A DNA stretch of 15,414 nt from Gammaproteobacteria bacterium (GCA_003231795.1 QIJI01000047.1:1-15414), one strand, 5' to 3'. Counted from the stretch's first letter, positions 1 through 7,341 are shown. Program-made: numbers and translations. The notes: generated by a model not told the origin, from the letters alone.

Positions 1-147
1 GGTTTTGACCAGGGTTTCGCAGGCTACCCGCGACCGGTGGTCCTGCTCTAGCACCGCATCGAGGACAGCATCCGAAATTTGATCCGCCATCTTATCCGGA
101 TGTCCGCCCGAAACCGACTCGGAAGTGAAGATGTATGAACCCGACAT
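1..147 (-). CDS. metK: S-adenosylmethionine synthetase, N-terminal 49 codons (cut by window edge)
   Basis: Makes S-adenosylmethionine from methionine and ATP in the cytoplasm. The visible N-terminus begins MSGSYIFTSESVS and continues with GHPDKMADQISDAVLDAVL, the signature start of bacterial MetK. It includes the His of GHPDK (residue 16 here), the catalytic His of the family. The start is the ATG at 145-147, preceded by GAGG about 8 bases upstream on the minus strand. The rest of the gene lies outside the window. One oddity is Gly14 where most MetK proteins have Glu (SVSEGHPDK). The gene is divergent from tkt. A good minus-strand promoter leaves a leader of only about 25 bases, so there is no space for a SAM riboswitch if that promoter is the one used. 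The identification is secure from sequence similarity. Confidence 0.96.
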   Translation of the reverse strand, partial: MSGSYIFTSESVSGGHPDKMADQISDAVLDAVLEQDHRSRVACETLVKT

Positions 148-458
148 TTAAACGCCTCAATGCTAACTGGAAAAACGCATTATAGGTAAGGCAAATTAAA
201 ATGCCATGCTTTCGACCAAATCCATAGATTCCCTCCAATGCATTTTTCGGTCATCGATATACTGAAGCGGGATAAGCATAAAAATTTTTGGTGTTGCTGT
301 CATTTTGCATTTACGAGAGAATAGCGCGCTTCGTATTTGGAGCGCGGCAGATTGAGCCATACCTGGCCCTCATAGTTGCGGGAAATGAAACAGATTGATT
401 AGAGTTATCCATTTTAAATCAAGAGCTTACGAGAGTGGGCTCGTTGCCGGGAGCTATA
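148..458. other. Divergent intergenic region between metK and tkt
   Basis: This 311-base AT-rich region has no ORF I would support. It contains the metK promoter on the minus strand. It also holds a short inverted repeat, CGCGCT (325-330) with AGCGCG (341-346) across a 10-base loop, of unknown role. For tkt I see no convincing -35/-10 pair with normal spacing. TATACT at 258-263 and TTGATT at 395-400 are isolated partial matches. The tkt promoter may need an activator or be non-consensus. Confidence 0.5.
179..207 (-). promoter_or_regulatory. Predicted sigma70 promoter for metK
   Basis: Read on the minus strand, a perfect -10 hexamer TATAAT (plus-strand 179-184) is preceded, after exactly 17 bases, by ATGGCA (plus-strand 202-207), a 4/6 match to TTGACA. 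Transcription would begin near 172, giving a leader of about 25 bases to the metK ATG. This is a sequence prediction only. Confidence 0.55.
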
Positions 459-2456
459 ATGTCATCACGTAAAACGCTTGCCAATGCTATTCGGGCGTTA
501 TCTATGGATGCTGTGCAAAGGGCGAATTCCGGGCATCCCGGCGCTCCGATGGGGATGGCTGATATCGCAGAGGTCCTCTATAGCGAATTTATGCAGCACA
601 ACCCGGCGAATCCGGACTGGATCGATCGCGATCGGTTTGTGATGTCCAATGGGCATGGTTCGATGCTGCCTTACTCGGTTTTACATTTGACTGGATACGA
701 GTTATCGATTGAAGATTTGAAGAATTTTCGGCAGCTCCATTCCAAAACTCCCGGTCATCCCGAGCATGGCTATGCACCAGGAATTGAAACCACTACCGGG
801 CCGCTGGGCCAGGGCATTAGCAATGCGGTGGGGATGGCGATCGCTGAGCGAGTGCTCGCAAACGAGTTCAATACCGACGATTTTCAAATCGTCGATCATT
901 TCACCTACGCATTCCTCGGTGATGGCTGCATGATGGAAGGTATCTCCCACGAAGCCTGTTCACTGGCTGGCACCCTGGGTCTTGGCAAATTAATTGCTTT
1001 CTGGGATGACAATGGCATATCGATCGACGGCAAGGTAGAAGGCTGGTTTCTGGACGATACCCCCAAACGTTTTGAAGCTTACGGCTGGCATGTAGTCGAA
1101 GTGGATGGCCATGATGCGGATGAAATCAAGATAGCCATCGACGCTGCACGGGCGATTACCGGTAAACCGTCGTTGATTTGCTGTAAAACCATCATCGGTT
1201 ATGGTTCGCCCAACAAGGCCGGTGGTCATGCCTGTCATGGAGCGGCTCTGGGCGAAGAAGAAGTTGCACTGACCCGGGTCGAACTCGGCTGGGAACACGA
1301 AGCTTTTGAAATTCCCGATGAAGTGTATCGGGGCTGGGATCATCGAAACTCCGGCCAGAAACAGGAAGATGACTGGAAGCAGAAATTCGTTGCCTACCGT
1401 AACGAGCATCCGCAACTGGCGGCGGAATTTGAACGTCGTATTAATTGCGACCTGCCCGAAAACTGGCAACAGGCTGCCCAGGATTATATCAGTCAGGTCG
1501 ACCAGGCCGCAGAAGTCAAAGCGACTCGACAGGCTTCGCTGGCTGCGATCGAAGCCTTTAGCCCGTTACTACCGGAACTGTTTGGGGGTTCCGCTGATCT
1601 GGGTGGCTCGAATGGTACCGAATGGTCCGGCTTTCAACCGGTTAGCCCAAACTCGATGAAAGGCAATTACGTTCACTATGGTGTGCGCGAGTTTGGCATG
1701 TCGGCAATGATGAATGGAATCGTGCTGCACGGTGGTTTTATTCCATTTGGCGCCACCTTCCTGGTTTTCTCCGATTATGCCCGTAACGCGGTTCGCCTGG
1801 CGGCATTGATGAAAATTCAGAGCATTTTCGTTTATACCCACGATTCAATCGGTCTGGGTGAAGACGGCCCGACACATCAGGCAGTTGAACACATCCCCAG
1901 TCTGCGCCTGATTCCGAATCTTTCGGTCTGGCGCCCCTGTGACACGGTGGAAACGGCTGTTTGCTGGAAGGCGGCAATCGAACGTCGCGACGGTCCAAGT
2001 TGCCTGATCTTCTCGCGTCAGGGGTTACCCCATCAAACTCGAACTGCGGAGCGGATCGAAGCCATTGAAAAGGGTGGGTACATTCTGCGGGATTGTGAAG
2101 GTAGCCCGGAAGTTATCATTATCGCTACTGGTTCCGAAGTCGAACTTGCGATTGCGGCAGTTGCTTCGGAAACACTTGAGAATGAAAGGATCCGCGTGGT
2201 GTCTATGCCGAGTACCACCGAGTTTGACCGGCAATCGCAGGAGTATCGTGACTCGGTATTGCTTCCGGGAGTCAGCGCGCGTATTGCGGTTGAAGCTGCA
2301 GTCAGTGGTGGCTGGTACAAATATGTCGGTCTCGATGGCATTGTTATCGGTATCGACACCTTCGGCGAATCGGCACCGGCTAAAGAATTGTTTTCCTATT
2401 TCGGTTTTACCGTGGGCAAAGTAGTCGAAGCGGTTACCAGTGTTCTTTCAAAATGA
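459..2456 (+). CDS. tkt: Transketolase
   Basis: Thiamine-diphosphate and Mg-dependent enzyme that moves two-carbon ketol units between sugar phosphates in the non-oxidative pentose-phosphate pathway, and in the Calvin cycle where present; cytoplasmic. The 665-residue product is close to E. coli TktA (663) and collinear with it. It starts MSSRKTLANAIRALSMDAVQ, carries the ThDP/Mg signature GDG (about 154-156) with the paired Asn near 185, and keeps the pyrimidine-domain block HDSIGLGEDGPTHQ near residue 460. ATG 459 is chosen because it matches the family N-terminus and has GGGAG five bases upstream. The in-frame GTG at 435 lacks both. The last five codons and the stop lie inside the left arm of a large quasi-palindrome (2439-2704). 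The C-terminus is nevertheless about normal in length, so the gene looks intact. Confidence 0.97.
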   Translation: MSSRKTLANAIRALSMDAVQRANSGHPGAPMGMADIAEVLYSEFMQHNPANPDWIDRDRFVMSNGHGSMLPYSVLHLTGYELSIEDLKNFRQLHSKTPGHPEHGYAPGIETTTGPLGQGISNAVGMAIAERVLANEFNTDDFQIVDHFTYAFLGDGCMMEGISHEACSLAGTLGLGKLIAFWDDNGISIDGKVEGWFLDDTPKRFEAYGWHVVEVDGHDADEIKIAIDAARAITGKPSLICCKTIIGYGSPNKAGGHACHGAALGEEEVALTRVELGWEHEAFEIPDEVYRGWDHRNSGQKQEDDWKQKFVAYRNEHPQLAAEFERRINCDLPENWQQAAQDYISQVDQAAEVKATRQASLAAIEAFSPLLPELFGGSADLGGSNGTEWSGFQPVSPNSMKGNYVHYGVREFGMSAMMNGIVLHGGFIPFGATFLVFSDYARNAVRLAALMKIQSIFVYTHDSIGLGEDGPTHQAVEHIPSLRLIPNLSVWRPCDTVETAVCWKAAIERRDGPSCLIFSRQGLPHQTRTAERIEAIEKGGYILRDCEGSPEVIIIATGSEVELAIAAVASETLENERIRVVSMPSTTEFDRQSQEYRDSVLLPGVSARIAVEAAVSGGWYKYVGLDGIVIGIDTFGESAPAKELFSYFGFTVGKVVEAVTSVLSK

Positions 2457-2470
2457 TAATTACGGGTTCA

Positions 2471-2567
2471 GCGTTCCTGTGGTGTTTCGCAACAAGGCGC
2501 GGTGCGCAGGCAATGGCCGTACCCTTGTCAAGCATTGCAACGCGGTTGCGGGACACCACAGGAACGC
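2471..2567 (+). repeat. Structured repeat unit 1 (plus-oriented hairpin with 28-base conserved loop)
   Basis: Stem I starts GCGTTCCTGTGGTGT (2471-2485) paired with its perfect complement at 2553-2567. It then continues through two possible U-G pairs (2486-2487 with 2551-2552) and CGCAAC/GTTGCG (2488-2493 with 2545-2550), about 23 pairs in RNA without interruption. After a small internal loop, stem II pairs GCGGTG (2499-2504) with CATTGC (2533-2538), with two G-U pairs. The 28-base block 2505-2532 is the apical loop. The G-U pairs work only when this strand is the RNA. Pairing was read by eye, not computed. Confidence 0.75.
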
Positions 2568-2574
2568 CCTGCGG

Positions 2575-2672
2575 GTTAGCTTGTCTGGGTCCACGAACTG
2601 CGTTGTGCCTCTTGACAAGGGTACGGCCATTGCCTGCGAGGCACGCCTTGCCGCGAACCCAGACAAGCTAAC
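2575..2672 (-). repeat. Structured repeat unit 2 (minus-oriented hairpin, same loop, different stems)
   Basis: Read on the minus strand, this copy begins GTTAGCTTGTCTGGGT (2672 to 2657), paired perfectly with 2590-2575. The stem extends six more pairs with three G-U wobbles (2656-2651 with 2591-2596). Stem II is GTGCCT/AGGCAC (2644-2639 with 2610-2605), flanking the same 28-base loop as unit 1. Short single-stranded motifs (AAGGC on the left; AACGC on the right) are conserved in both units, while both stems differ in sequence yet stay complementary. That pattern is expected of a conserved structure rather than of simple decay. Confidence 0.75.
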
Positions 2673-2744
2673 TGAACTCGCAATTATCATGTTGAAAGAA
2701 CACTAGCCTGTTAGGCAAAGATTAGAAATTTCAGAACCGTGATC

Positions 2745-2764
2745 CTGGTTGTCTTTGCAACCAG
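2745..2764 (+). promoter_or_regulatory. Hairpin in the gap leader
   Basis: CTGGTTG (2745-2751) and CAACCAG (2758-2764) form a perfect 7-pair stem with a 6-base loop, ending 20 bases before the gap ribosome-binding site. No U-tract follows, so it is not an obvious terminator. It could be an mRNA-stabilising leader structure or a protein-binding site. The function is unknown. Confidence 0.35.
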
Positions 2765-2794
2765 ATGGTTCCTCAACTCTCACAGGAGACACAG

Positions 2795-3793
2795 ATGACA
2801 ATACGCATTGGTATTAATGGCTTTGGTCGAATTGGACGTATGGTATTTCGCGCTTCACAGGATTTTGACGATGTCGAAGTCGTGGGCATCAACGACCTGC
2901 TTGACCCGGAGTACCTGGCTTACATGCTCAAGCATGACTCGGTACATGGAAAATTTGATGGCGATATTTCTGTCGAAGGTAGCACTTTGATCGTCAAGGG
3001 TAAAAATATTCGTTTGTCCGCCGAAAGAGATCCGAGCGAATTGAAATGGGGTGATCTTGACGTTGATGTGGTTGTCGAATCCACCGGATTGTTTCTGACT
3101 AAAGAAACCGCTCAGAAGCACATCGATGCGGGTGCCAGGAAAGTCATCATGTCGGCACCCTCCAAAGACGATACCCCGATGTTTGTGTTTGGGGTTAACG
3201 ACGATGTCTACAATGGTGAGGCTATCATCTCTAACGCTTCCTGCACGACTAATTGCCTCGCCCCCATCGCGAAGGTTATCAATGATAATTTTGGCCTGAA
3301 ACGCGGCTTGATGACCACGGTACATGCGGCAACGGCCAACCAGAAAACGGTTGATGGCCCGTCAAATAAAGACTGGCGCGGCGGACGCGGAATTCTTGAG
3401 AATATTATTCCCTCTTCAACGGGTGCGGCCAAAGCGGTCGGCAAGGTATTGCCGGTTCTCAATGGCAAGTTGACCGGAATGGCTTTTCGGGTGCCGACTT
3501 CAGACGTATCGGTAGTCGATTTAACAGTTGAGCTGGAGAAAAAAACCAGCTACGAAGAAATTTGTGCAGCGATGAAATCCGCATCTGAAGGCTCGATGAA
3601 AGGTGTGCTTGCCTATACCGAAGAGAAGGTCGTTTCAACCGACTTCCGTGGTGAATCCTGCACTTCGACTTTTGATGCAGAGGCCGGAATTCAGATGGAC
3701 GAGACTTTCGTAAAGCTGATTTCGTGGTACGACAACGAATGGGGATATTCGTGCAAGGTGGTAGAAATGGCACGGGTTATCGCCGCCACGTAG
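2795..3793 (+). CDS. gap: Glyceraldehyde-3-phosphate dehydrogenase (GapA type)
   Basis: Catalyses the NAD-dependent, phosphate-consuming oxidation of glyceraldehyde 3-phosphate to 1,3-bisphosphoglycerate in glycolysis, and the reverse in gluconeogenesis; cytoplasmic tetramer in the family. The 332-residue protein matches E. coli GapA along its length. It has the N-terminal Rossmann motif GINGFGRIGR (6-15), Asp34 in the INDLLD stretch that favours NAD, catalytic Cys150 in SNASCTTNC and His177 in TTVHAAT. The ATG at 2795 has a strong AGGAG six bases upstream and matches the family start; the longer upstream extension does not. It is followed 20 bases later by pgk and so is probably co-transcribed with it. 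The 338 bases between tkt and gap are mostly the quasi-palindrome, so transcription from tkt may be modulated there. Confidence 0.97.
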   Translation: MTIRIGINGFGRIGRMVFRASQDFDDVEVVGINDLLDPEYLAYMLKHDSVHGKFDGDISVEGSTLIVKGKNIRLSAERDPSELKWGDLDVDVVVESTGLFLTKETAQKHIDAGARKVIMSAPSKDDTPMFVFGVNDDVYNGEAIISNASCTTNCLAPIAKVINDNFGLKRGLMTTVHAATANQKTVDGPSNKDWRGGRGILENIIPSSTGAAKAVGKVLPVLNGKLTGMAFRVPTSDVSVVDLTVELEKKTSYEEICAAMKSASEGSMKGVLAYTEEKVVSTDFRGESCTSTFDAEAGIQMDETFVKLISWYDNEWGYSCKVVEMARVIAAT

Positions 3794-3813
3794 TTTTTTA
3801 GCAAGTGTTAACT

Positions 3814-5013
3814 ATGCCAGTTCTGAAATTGGTCGACCAGGCGTTGGCCGGCAAACGCGTTTTAATCCGCCAGGATTTGAATGTGCCGGTCAGTAATGGT
3901 GCGGTTACCAGCGATCAACGCATCAAGGCTTCGTTGCCCGCGATCAGGATGTGTATCGACGCAGGTGCCCGGTTAATGATCATGTCGCATCTGGGTCGGC
4001 CCGAGGAAGGTTCCCCTGACGCACAATATTCGTTGCAACCGGTGGCCGACACGTTGGGCAATGCGTTGGGGAAATCGGTAATCCTGGTCAGCGACTATCT
4101 TGAAAATCCCCCCGAGCTTCAAAACGGCGAAGTTGTGTTGCTAGAAAACGTTCGCTTTAACCGCGGCGAAAAGGCAAACGATGAAACCCTGTCGCGAAAA
4201 TATGCGGCACTTTGCGATATCTATGTAATGGATGCTTTCGGAACCGCGCACCGCGCCCAGGCTTCAACCGAGGGGGTGGGTCGTTATGCATCGATGGCCT
4301 GTGCCGGGCCGTTGTTAACGGCGGAACTGGAAGCGCTGGCAATGGCGCTGGATAAACCGAAAAGCCCTGTGGTGGCAGTCGTCGGTGGATCCAAGGTGTC
4401 AAGCAAGCTCACCGTTCTTGATTCGCTTTGCGGAATTGTCGATCAATTGATACCCGGTGGCGGTATTGCCAACACCTTTCTTGCCGCCGCTGGTTATAAT
4501 GTCGGACGTTCATTAATGGAACCCGACCTGATCACAGAGGCGCGGCGACTAATGTCATCCGCACGGGAACAGGGTGGGGAAATTCCGATTCCGACCGATG
4601 TGGTTTGTGGTAAGGAGTTTTCACCCGCAGCTGTGGCAGAAATCAAGCCAGTGTCCGAAGTCGGGGACGATGACATGATTTTCGATATCGGCCCGCAAAC
4701 CGCGGACCGATTTGCGAAAATCCTGCAAAAAGCCGCGACTATAGTCTGGAACGGACCGGTGGGGGTTTTTGAATTCGATCAGTTTGCTAACGGAACCCGG
4801 GTTTTATCCGAAGCGATTGCGGCTTCTCCGGCTTTTTCGATTGCCGGTGGTGGTGATACGTTGGCGGCGGTGGACAAATATGGAATTACCCAGGAAATTT
4901 CATATATTTCAACCGGAGGTGGCGCCTTTCTGGAGTTTCTGGAAGGCAAGAGCTTGCCCGCGGTGGTCATGCTGGAACAGAGGTGTCAGGACTATGAGAG
5001 CGGTAGTACGTAG
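3814..5013 (+). CDS. pgk: Phosphoglycerate kinase
   Basis: Transfers the acyl phosphate of 1,3-bisphosphoglycerate to ADP, giving 3-phosphoglycerate and ATP; monomeric two-domain cytoplasmic enzyme. The 399-residue product carries the PGK hallmarks in order: RQDLNVPV near residue 20, SHLGRP near 63-68, LENVRFN near 110, DAFGTAHRAQAS, VVGGSKVSSKLTVLDSL in the hinge and nucleotide domain, WNGPVGVFEF, and the C-terminal GGGDTLAAVDKYG and STGGGAFLEF. Length and order equal the E. coli enzyme (387) plus a short insertion. ATG 3814 gives the standard MPVLKL start. The ribosome-binding site is weak (AAG only), so translation may be coupled to gap, 20 bases upstream. Its 3' end overlaps pyk by 20 bases. 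Confidence 0.97.
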   Translation: MPVLKLVDQALAGKRVLIRQDLNVPVSNGAVTSDQRIKASLPAIRMCIDAGARLMIMSHLGRPEEGSPDAQYSLQPVADTLGNALGKSVILVSDYLENPPELQNGEVVLLENVRFNRGEKANDETLSRKYAALCDIYVMDAFGTAHRAQASTEGVGRYASMACAGPLLTAELEALAMALDKPKSPVVAVVGGSKVSSKLTVLDSLCGIVDQLIPGGGIANTFLAAAGYNVGRSLMEPDLITEARRLMSSAREQGGEIPIPTDVVCGKEFSPAAVAEIKPVSEVGDDDMIFDIGPQTADRFAKILQKAATIVWNGPVGVFEFDQFANGTRVLSEAIAASPAFSIAGGGDTLAAVDKYGITQEISYISTGGGAFLEFLEGKSLPAVVMLEQRCQDYESGST

Positions 5014-6448
5014 AACCAAGATTGTTGCAACCCTCGGTCCGGCGACCGAGTCCGAGGCCGATATCGAAGGGCTGTTAAAGGCGGGCGTCGACGTGGTGCG
5101 GCTTAACTTTTCCCATGGCACTGCGTCCGAGCATGAAAATCGATCCGATCAGGTATTGAAAGTTGCGCGTAAATTGCAGCGATATGTCGCCATTCTGGCC
5201 GATTTGCAAGGTCCTAAAATTAGAATCGAAAAATTTAAGCAAGGCGAAGTCAAGTTGGTCAATGGTGGGTCGTTTTGTCTCGATATTAACTGTCCTGCCG
5301 ATGCCGGAGACGAAGACAGGGTAGGTGTCACTTACAAACCGTTGGCTGGCGATGTGAATTCCGGAGATATGCTGGTCCTGGACGACGGTCGTATTGTGTT
5401 ACAGGTAAGCTCGATCGACAGCGGAAAAATCAACTGTCAGGTAGTGGTTGGCGGTAAACTTTCCAACAGCAAAGGCATCAATTTGAAGGGTGGTGGTCTG
5501 TCCGCTGACGCGCTGACTGAAAAGGATAAAGCCGATATCGTAACCGCCGCGAAAATTGGTGCTGATTACATTGCGGTTTCCTTCCCGCGCACGGCTGATG
5601 ATATACATTATGCCCGTGAATTGCTGCGTGAAGCCGGTGGAGACGGGGGTGTGGTCGCCAAGATTGAAAGAGCGGAGGCGCTGGATAATCTGGAAGCGAT
5701 TATTGAAGCCTCGGATGCTGTCATGATAGCGCGCGGTGATCTTGGGGTTGAGGTTGGCGACGCCAATTTACCCGCCATACAAAAACAGATTATAAAAAAA
5801 GCGCGTGCGATGAATTGTGTCGTCATTACCGCGACCCAGATGATGGAGTCGATGCGGGAAAGCCCGGTACCCACCCGTGCCGAAGTTTTCGACGTTGCCA
5901 ACGCAGTGCTCGATGGCACCGATGCGGTCATGCTATCTGCTGAAACGGCGACCGGTGCCTATCCCAGTCAGACAGTGCTCGCGATGTCAGATATCTGTAT
6001 CAATGCGGAAAAGCAGGATCGCGCAGCCAAATCAAAACATCGACTCGATACCACCTTTACCCAGGTCGACGAAGCCATCGCGATGGCAACCATGTACACC
6101 GCGAACCACCTCAAGGTAAGGGCAATCGCCTCGCTAACTGAATCCGGATCGACCGCCTTGTGGATGTCGCGAATCAGTTCCAGCATTCCGATCTACGCGC
6201 TATCGCGCCATGAATCGACCAATCGCAAGGTCAATCTCTATCGCGGTGTATTTCCGGTGTATTTTCCGACCGTGCATACTAATCACGCCGAAGCCAACCA
6301 GGAAGCGGTCGAATTGATGCTCAAGCGCGATACCATCGAAGACGGGGATCTGGTCATTATTACGAAAGGCGACCTGATGGGGACCGGGGGTGGTACTAAC
6401 GCGATGAAAATTGTCGAAGTCGGCAATATGCCGAAGTTTGTCGCCTAG
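4994..6448 (+). CDS. pyk: Pyruvate kinase (PykA-like)
   Basis: Converts phosphoenolpyruvate and ADP to pyruvate and ATP, the last glycolytic step; cytoplasmic. The 484-residue product follows E. coli PykA (480) closely. It has RRTKIVATLGPAT at the N-terminus, VRLNFSHGT near residue 36, ADLQGPKIR, LDDGR in the B domain, the Lys of VAKIERAEA, the metal/substrate block MIARGDLGVEVG, ITATQMMESM and MLSAETATGAYP. The ATG at 4994 lies inside the end of pgk and has AGGTG and AGG upstream. Family alignment (M-x-x-x-x-RRTKI) supports it over the longer frame, which is only the pgk shadow. The 20-base overlap suggests translational coupling. No fructose-bisphosphate aldolase gene follows, although fba commonly sits in such gammaproteobacterial clusters. 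Confidence 0.96.
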   Translation: MRAVVRRTKIVATLGPATESEADIEGLLKAGVDVVRLNFSHGTASEHENRSDQVLKVARKLQRYVAILADLQGPKIRIEKFKQGEVKLVNGGSFCLDINCPADAGDEDRVGVTYKPLAGDVNSGDMLVLDDGRIVLQVSSIDSGKINCQVVVGGKLSNSKGINLKGGGLSADALTEKDKADIVTAAKIGADYIAVSFPRTADDIHYARELLREAGGDGGVVAKIERAEALDNLEAIIEASDAVMIARGDLGVEVGDANLPAIQKQIIKKARAMNCVVITATQMMESMRESPVPTRAEVFDVANAVLDGTDAVMLSAETATGAYPSQTVLAMSDICINAEKQDRAAKSKHRLDTTFTQVDEAIAMATMYTANHLKVRAIASLTESGSTALWMSRISSSIPIYALSRHESTNRKVNLYRGVFPVYFPTVHTNHAEANQEAVELMLKRDTIEDGDLVIITKGDLMGTGGGTNAMKIVEVGNMPKFVA

Positions 6449-6472
6449 CCAGATTAATATTGTCCCGGCAAT

Positions 6473-6492
6473 CGCTGCAAAAGCGCGTTTTT
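6473..6492 (+). terminator. Weak intrinsic terminator after pyk
   Basis: CGCT (6473-6476) pairs with AGCG (6482-6485) across a five-base loop, followed two bases later by five T (6488-6492). The stem is short, so strength is doubtful. Its place in the 59-base gap between convergent pyk and bioD fits a terminator for the glycolytic cluster. Confidence 0.4.
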
Positions 6493-6507
6493 AGAGATAC
6501 TCCAAAG

Positions 6508-7188
6508 CTATAATTTGGTCTGGGTATCAAGGTCTTCAAAAATCTGACCTAGCTTTTCGTTATAACCGCAACCTAATAGTGGATAGTCGCAGTGGCTAGC
6601 CAGATCGGCCAGGTTATCCATTTCTTTGTCGAACTCGGAGCCTGCCTGGTTAAGAATAATTGCGGCGACGCGTAAATGATAATTTTCGATTGCCTGAATG
6701 GTCATCAGCGCCTGATTTACGGCGCCGATACGATCATTGACGACAACAATAACCGGTAACTGGAGCAAGCTGGCGAGATCGGCGTTTAATCCGTTTTCAG
6801 CCAGCGGGGAATAAAACCCGCCTGCGCCTTCGACGATCAGACAATGATTGCTGTGATTTCGTTGGCAAGCCTGAAGTAAATCTTCAATCGCTATTGATTT
6901 TCCTTCGAGTCGCGCGGCACGATGGGGTGCTAGTGCTGCCCGGAAACGATATCCGCAGATTTCTTCGATGCTCTCCTGGCCGTTGTTTGCAAGTTGCAAG
7001 GCCGCTGCGTCATGGGTCACCCATTCGCCATCAGGACCTGGCTTACAACCTGACTCGGCTGGCTTGCGCGTTTCGACTTCGATCTGCATTTGAACTAGCT
7101 GCTGCACTATTTGACAGGCGATATAGGTTTTACCGACATCGGTATCCGAACCGGTGATGAAGTAGCCATTTTTGTCGACAGGAATCAT
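6508..7188 (-). CDS. bioD: Dethiobiotin synthetase
   Basis: ATP-dependent closure of 7,8-diaminononanoate with CO2 to dethiobiotin, the penultimate step of biotin synthesis; cytoplasmic. With the ATG at 7188 the product is 226 residues, against 225 in E. coli. The P-loop GSDTDVGKT lies at 13-21 right after the first strand (YFIT), Lys42 in KPAESG matches the family substrate/ATP lysine, and VEGAGGFYSPL near 118 is the second BioD signature, followed by the LPVIVVVNDRIGAVNQALMTIQAI stretch. An in-frame GTG at 7215 would add nine residues and cannot be excluded, because neither start has a strong ribosome-binding site. No other bio gene is visible here, so it is an isolated bioD, transcribed divergently from rapA. 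Confidence 0.94.
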   Translation of the reverse strand: MIPVDKNGYFITGSDTDVGKTYIACQIVQQLVQMQIEVETRKPAESGCKPGPDGEWVTHDAAALQLANNGQESIEEICGYRFRAALAPHRAARLEGKSIAIEDLLQACQRNHSNHCLIVEGAGGFYSPLAENGLNADLASLLQLPVIVVVNDRIGAVNQALMTIQAIENYHLRVAAIILNQAGSEFDKEMDNLADLASHCDYPLLGCGYNEKLGQIFEDLDTQTKL

Positions 7189-7292
7189 GCGCGTATTCTG
7201 TTCAAGAAGAAACACAACTGCAAGCCTTGAAGGGTTTCATGCAATTAATTTGTACCTATCGACAAATGGCGGTGGGGAAAAGCGAGGCTGGC

Positions 7293-7301
7293 TGTTATAA
7301 T
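7293..7301 (+). promoter_or_regulatory. Extended -10 promoter for rapA
   Basis: TGT directly followed by TATAAT (7296-7301) is a perfect extended -10 element. The -35 position, 17 bases upstream, holds only TGGGGA (3/6), usual for extended -10 promoters. Transcription would start near 7308, giving a leader of about 34 bases to the rapA ATG. The discriminator is GC-rich (CGCGCGCG), a feature known from growth-rate and ppGpp-sensitive promoters; this last link is inference. Confidence 0.6.
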
Positions 7302-7341
7302 CGCGCGCGATTTTTGACGTGCAACTTCGACAGGAATTTTG

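Larger units (their letters stand above)
2439..2704. repeat. 266-base quasi-palindrome of two inverted structured units, overlapping the tkt 3' end
   Basis: The segment is symmetric about 2571.5 with no net gaps. Outer arms 2439-2471 and 2672-2704 are inverted copies differing at only 3 of 33 positions; the left arm includes the tkt stop codon. Inner blocks 2505-2532 and 2611-2638 are perfect 28-base inverted copies. Between them, the parts that would pair in one giant hairpin have diverged. For example, 2471-2485 opposite 2658-2672 matches at only 6 of 15 positions. Each half instead folds on itself: 2471-2485 pairs perfectly with 2553-2567, and 2575-2590 with 2657-2672. The order is D A B A' C B' C' D'. 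If both local hairpins form, their identical loops are complementary to each other. The origin could be inverted duplication or a palindromic mobile element. All ORFs here are by-products of the symmetry. Confidence 0.9.

Noticed and set aside
148..300. SAM-type riboswitch upstream of metK
   Set aside because: The likely promoter leaves a leader of only about 25 bases, and I see no conserved SAM-riboswitch helices in the spacer.
2471..2672. Integron attC site
   Set aside because: GTTAGCT and its complement resemble the GTTRRRY core, but the sixth position does not fit. There are two inverted units with a shared loop, and no integrase or cassette ORF is nearby.
2440..2706. Open frames on both strands across the tkt-gap spacer (up to 88 codons)
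   Set aside because: They exist because the palindrome reads similarly on both strands; there is no ribosome-binding site, they overlap the tkt end, and the products look random and mirror each other.
4769..4993. Longer pyruvate kinase starting inside pgk
   Set aside because: The upstream 75 codons are an out-of-frame reading of conserved pgk sequence; the family N-terminus matches ATG 4994.
6508..7215. Mobile or horizontally acquired bioD
   Set aside because: Although isolated from other bio genes, it shows no flanking repeats, transposase or unusual composition visible by eye; isolated bioD genes are common.
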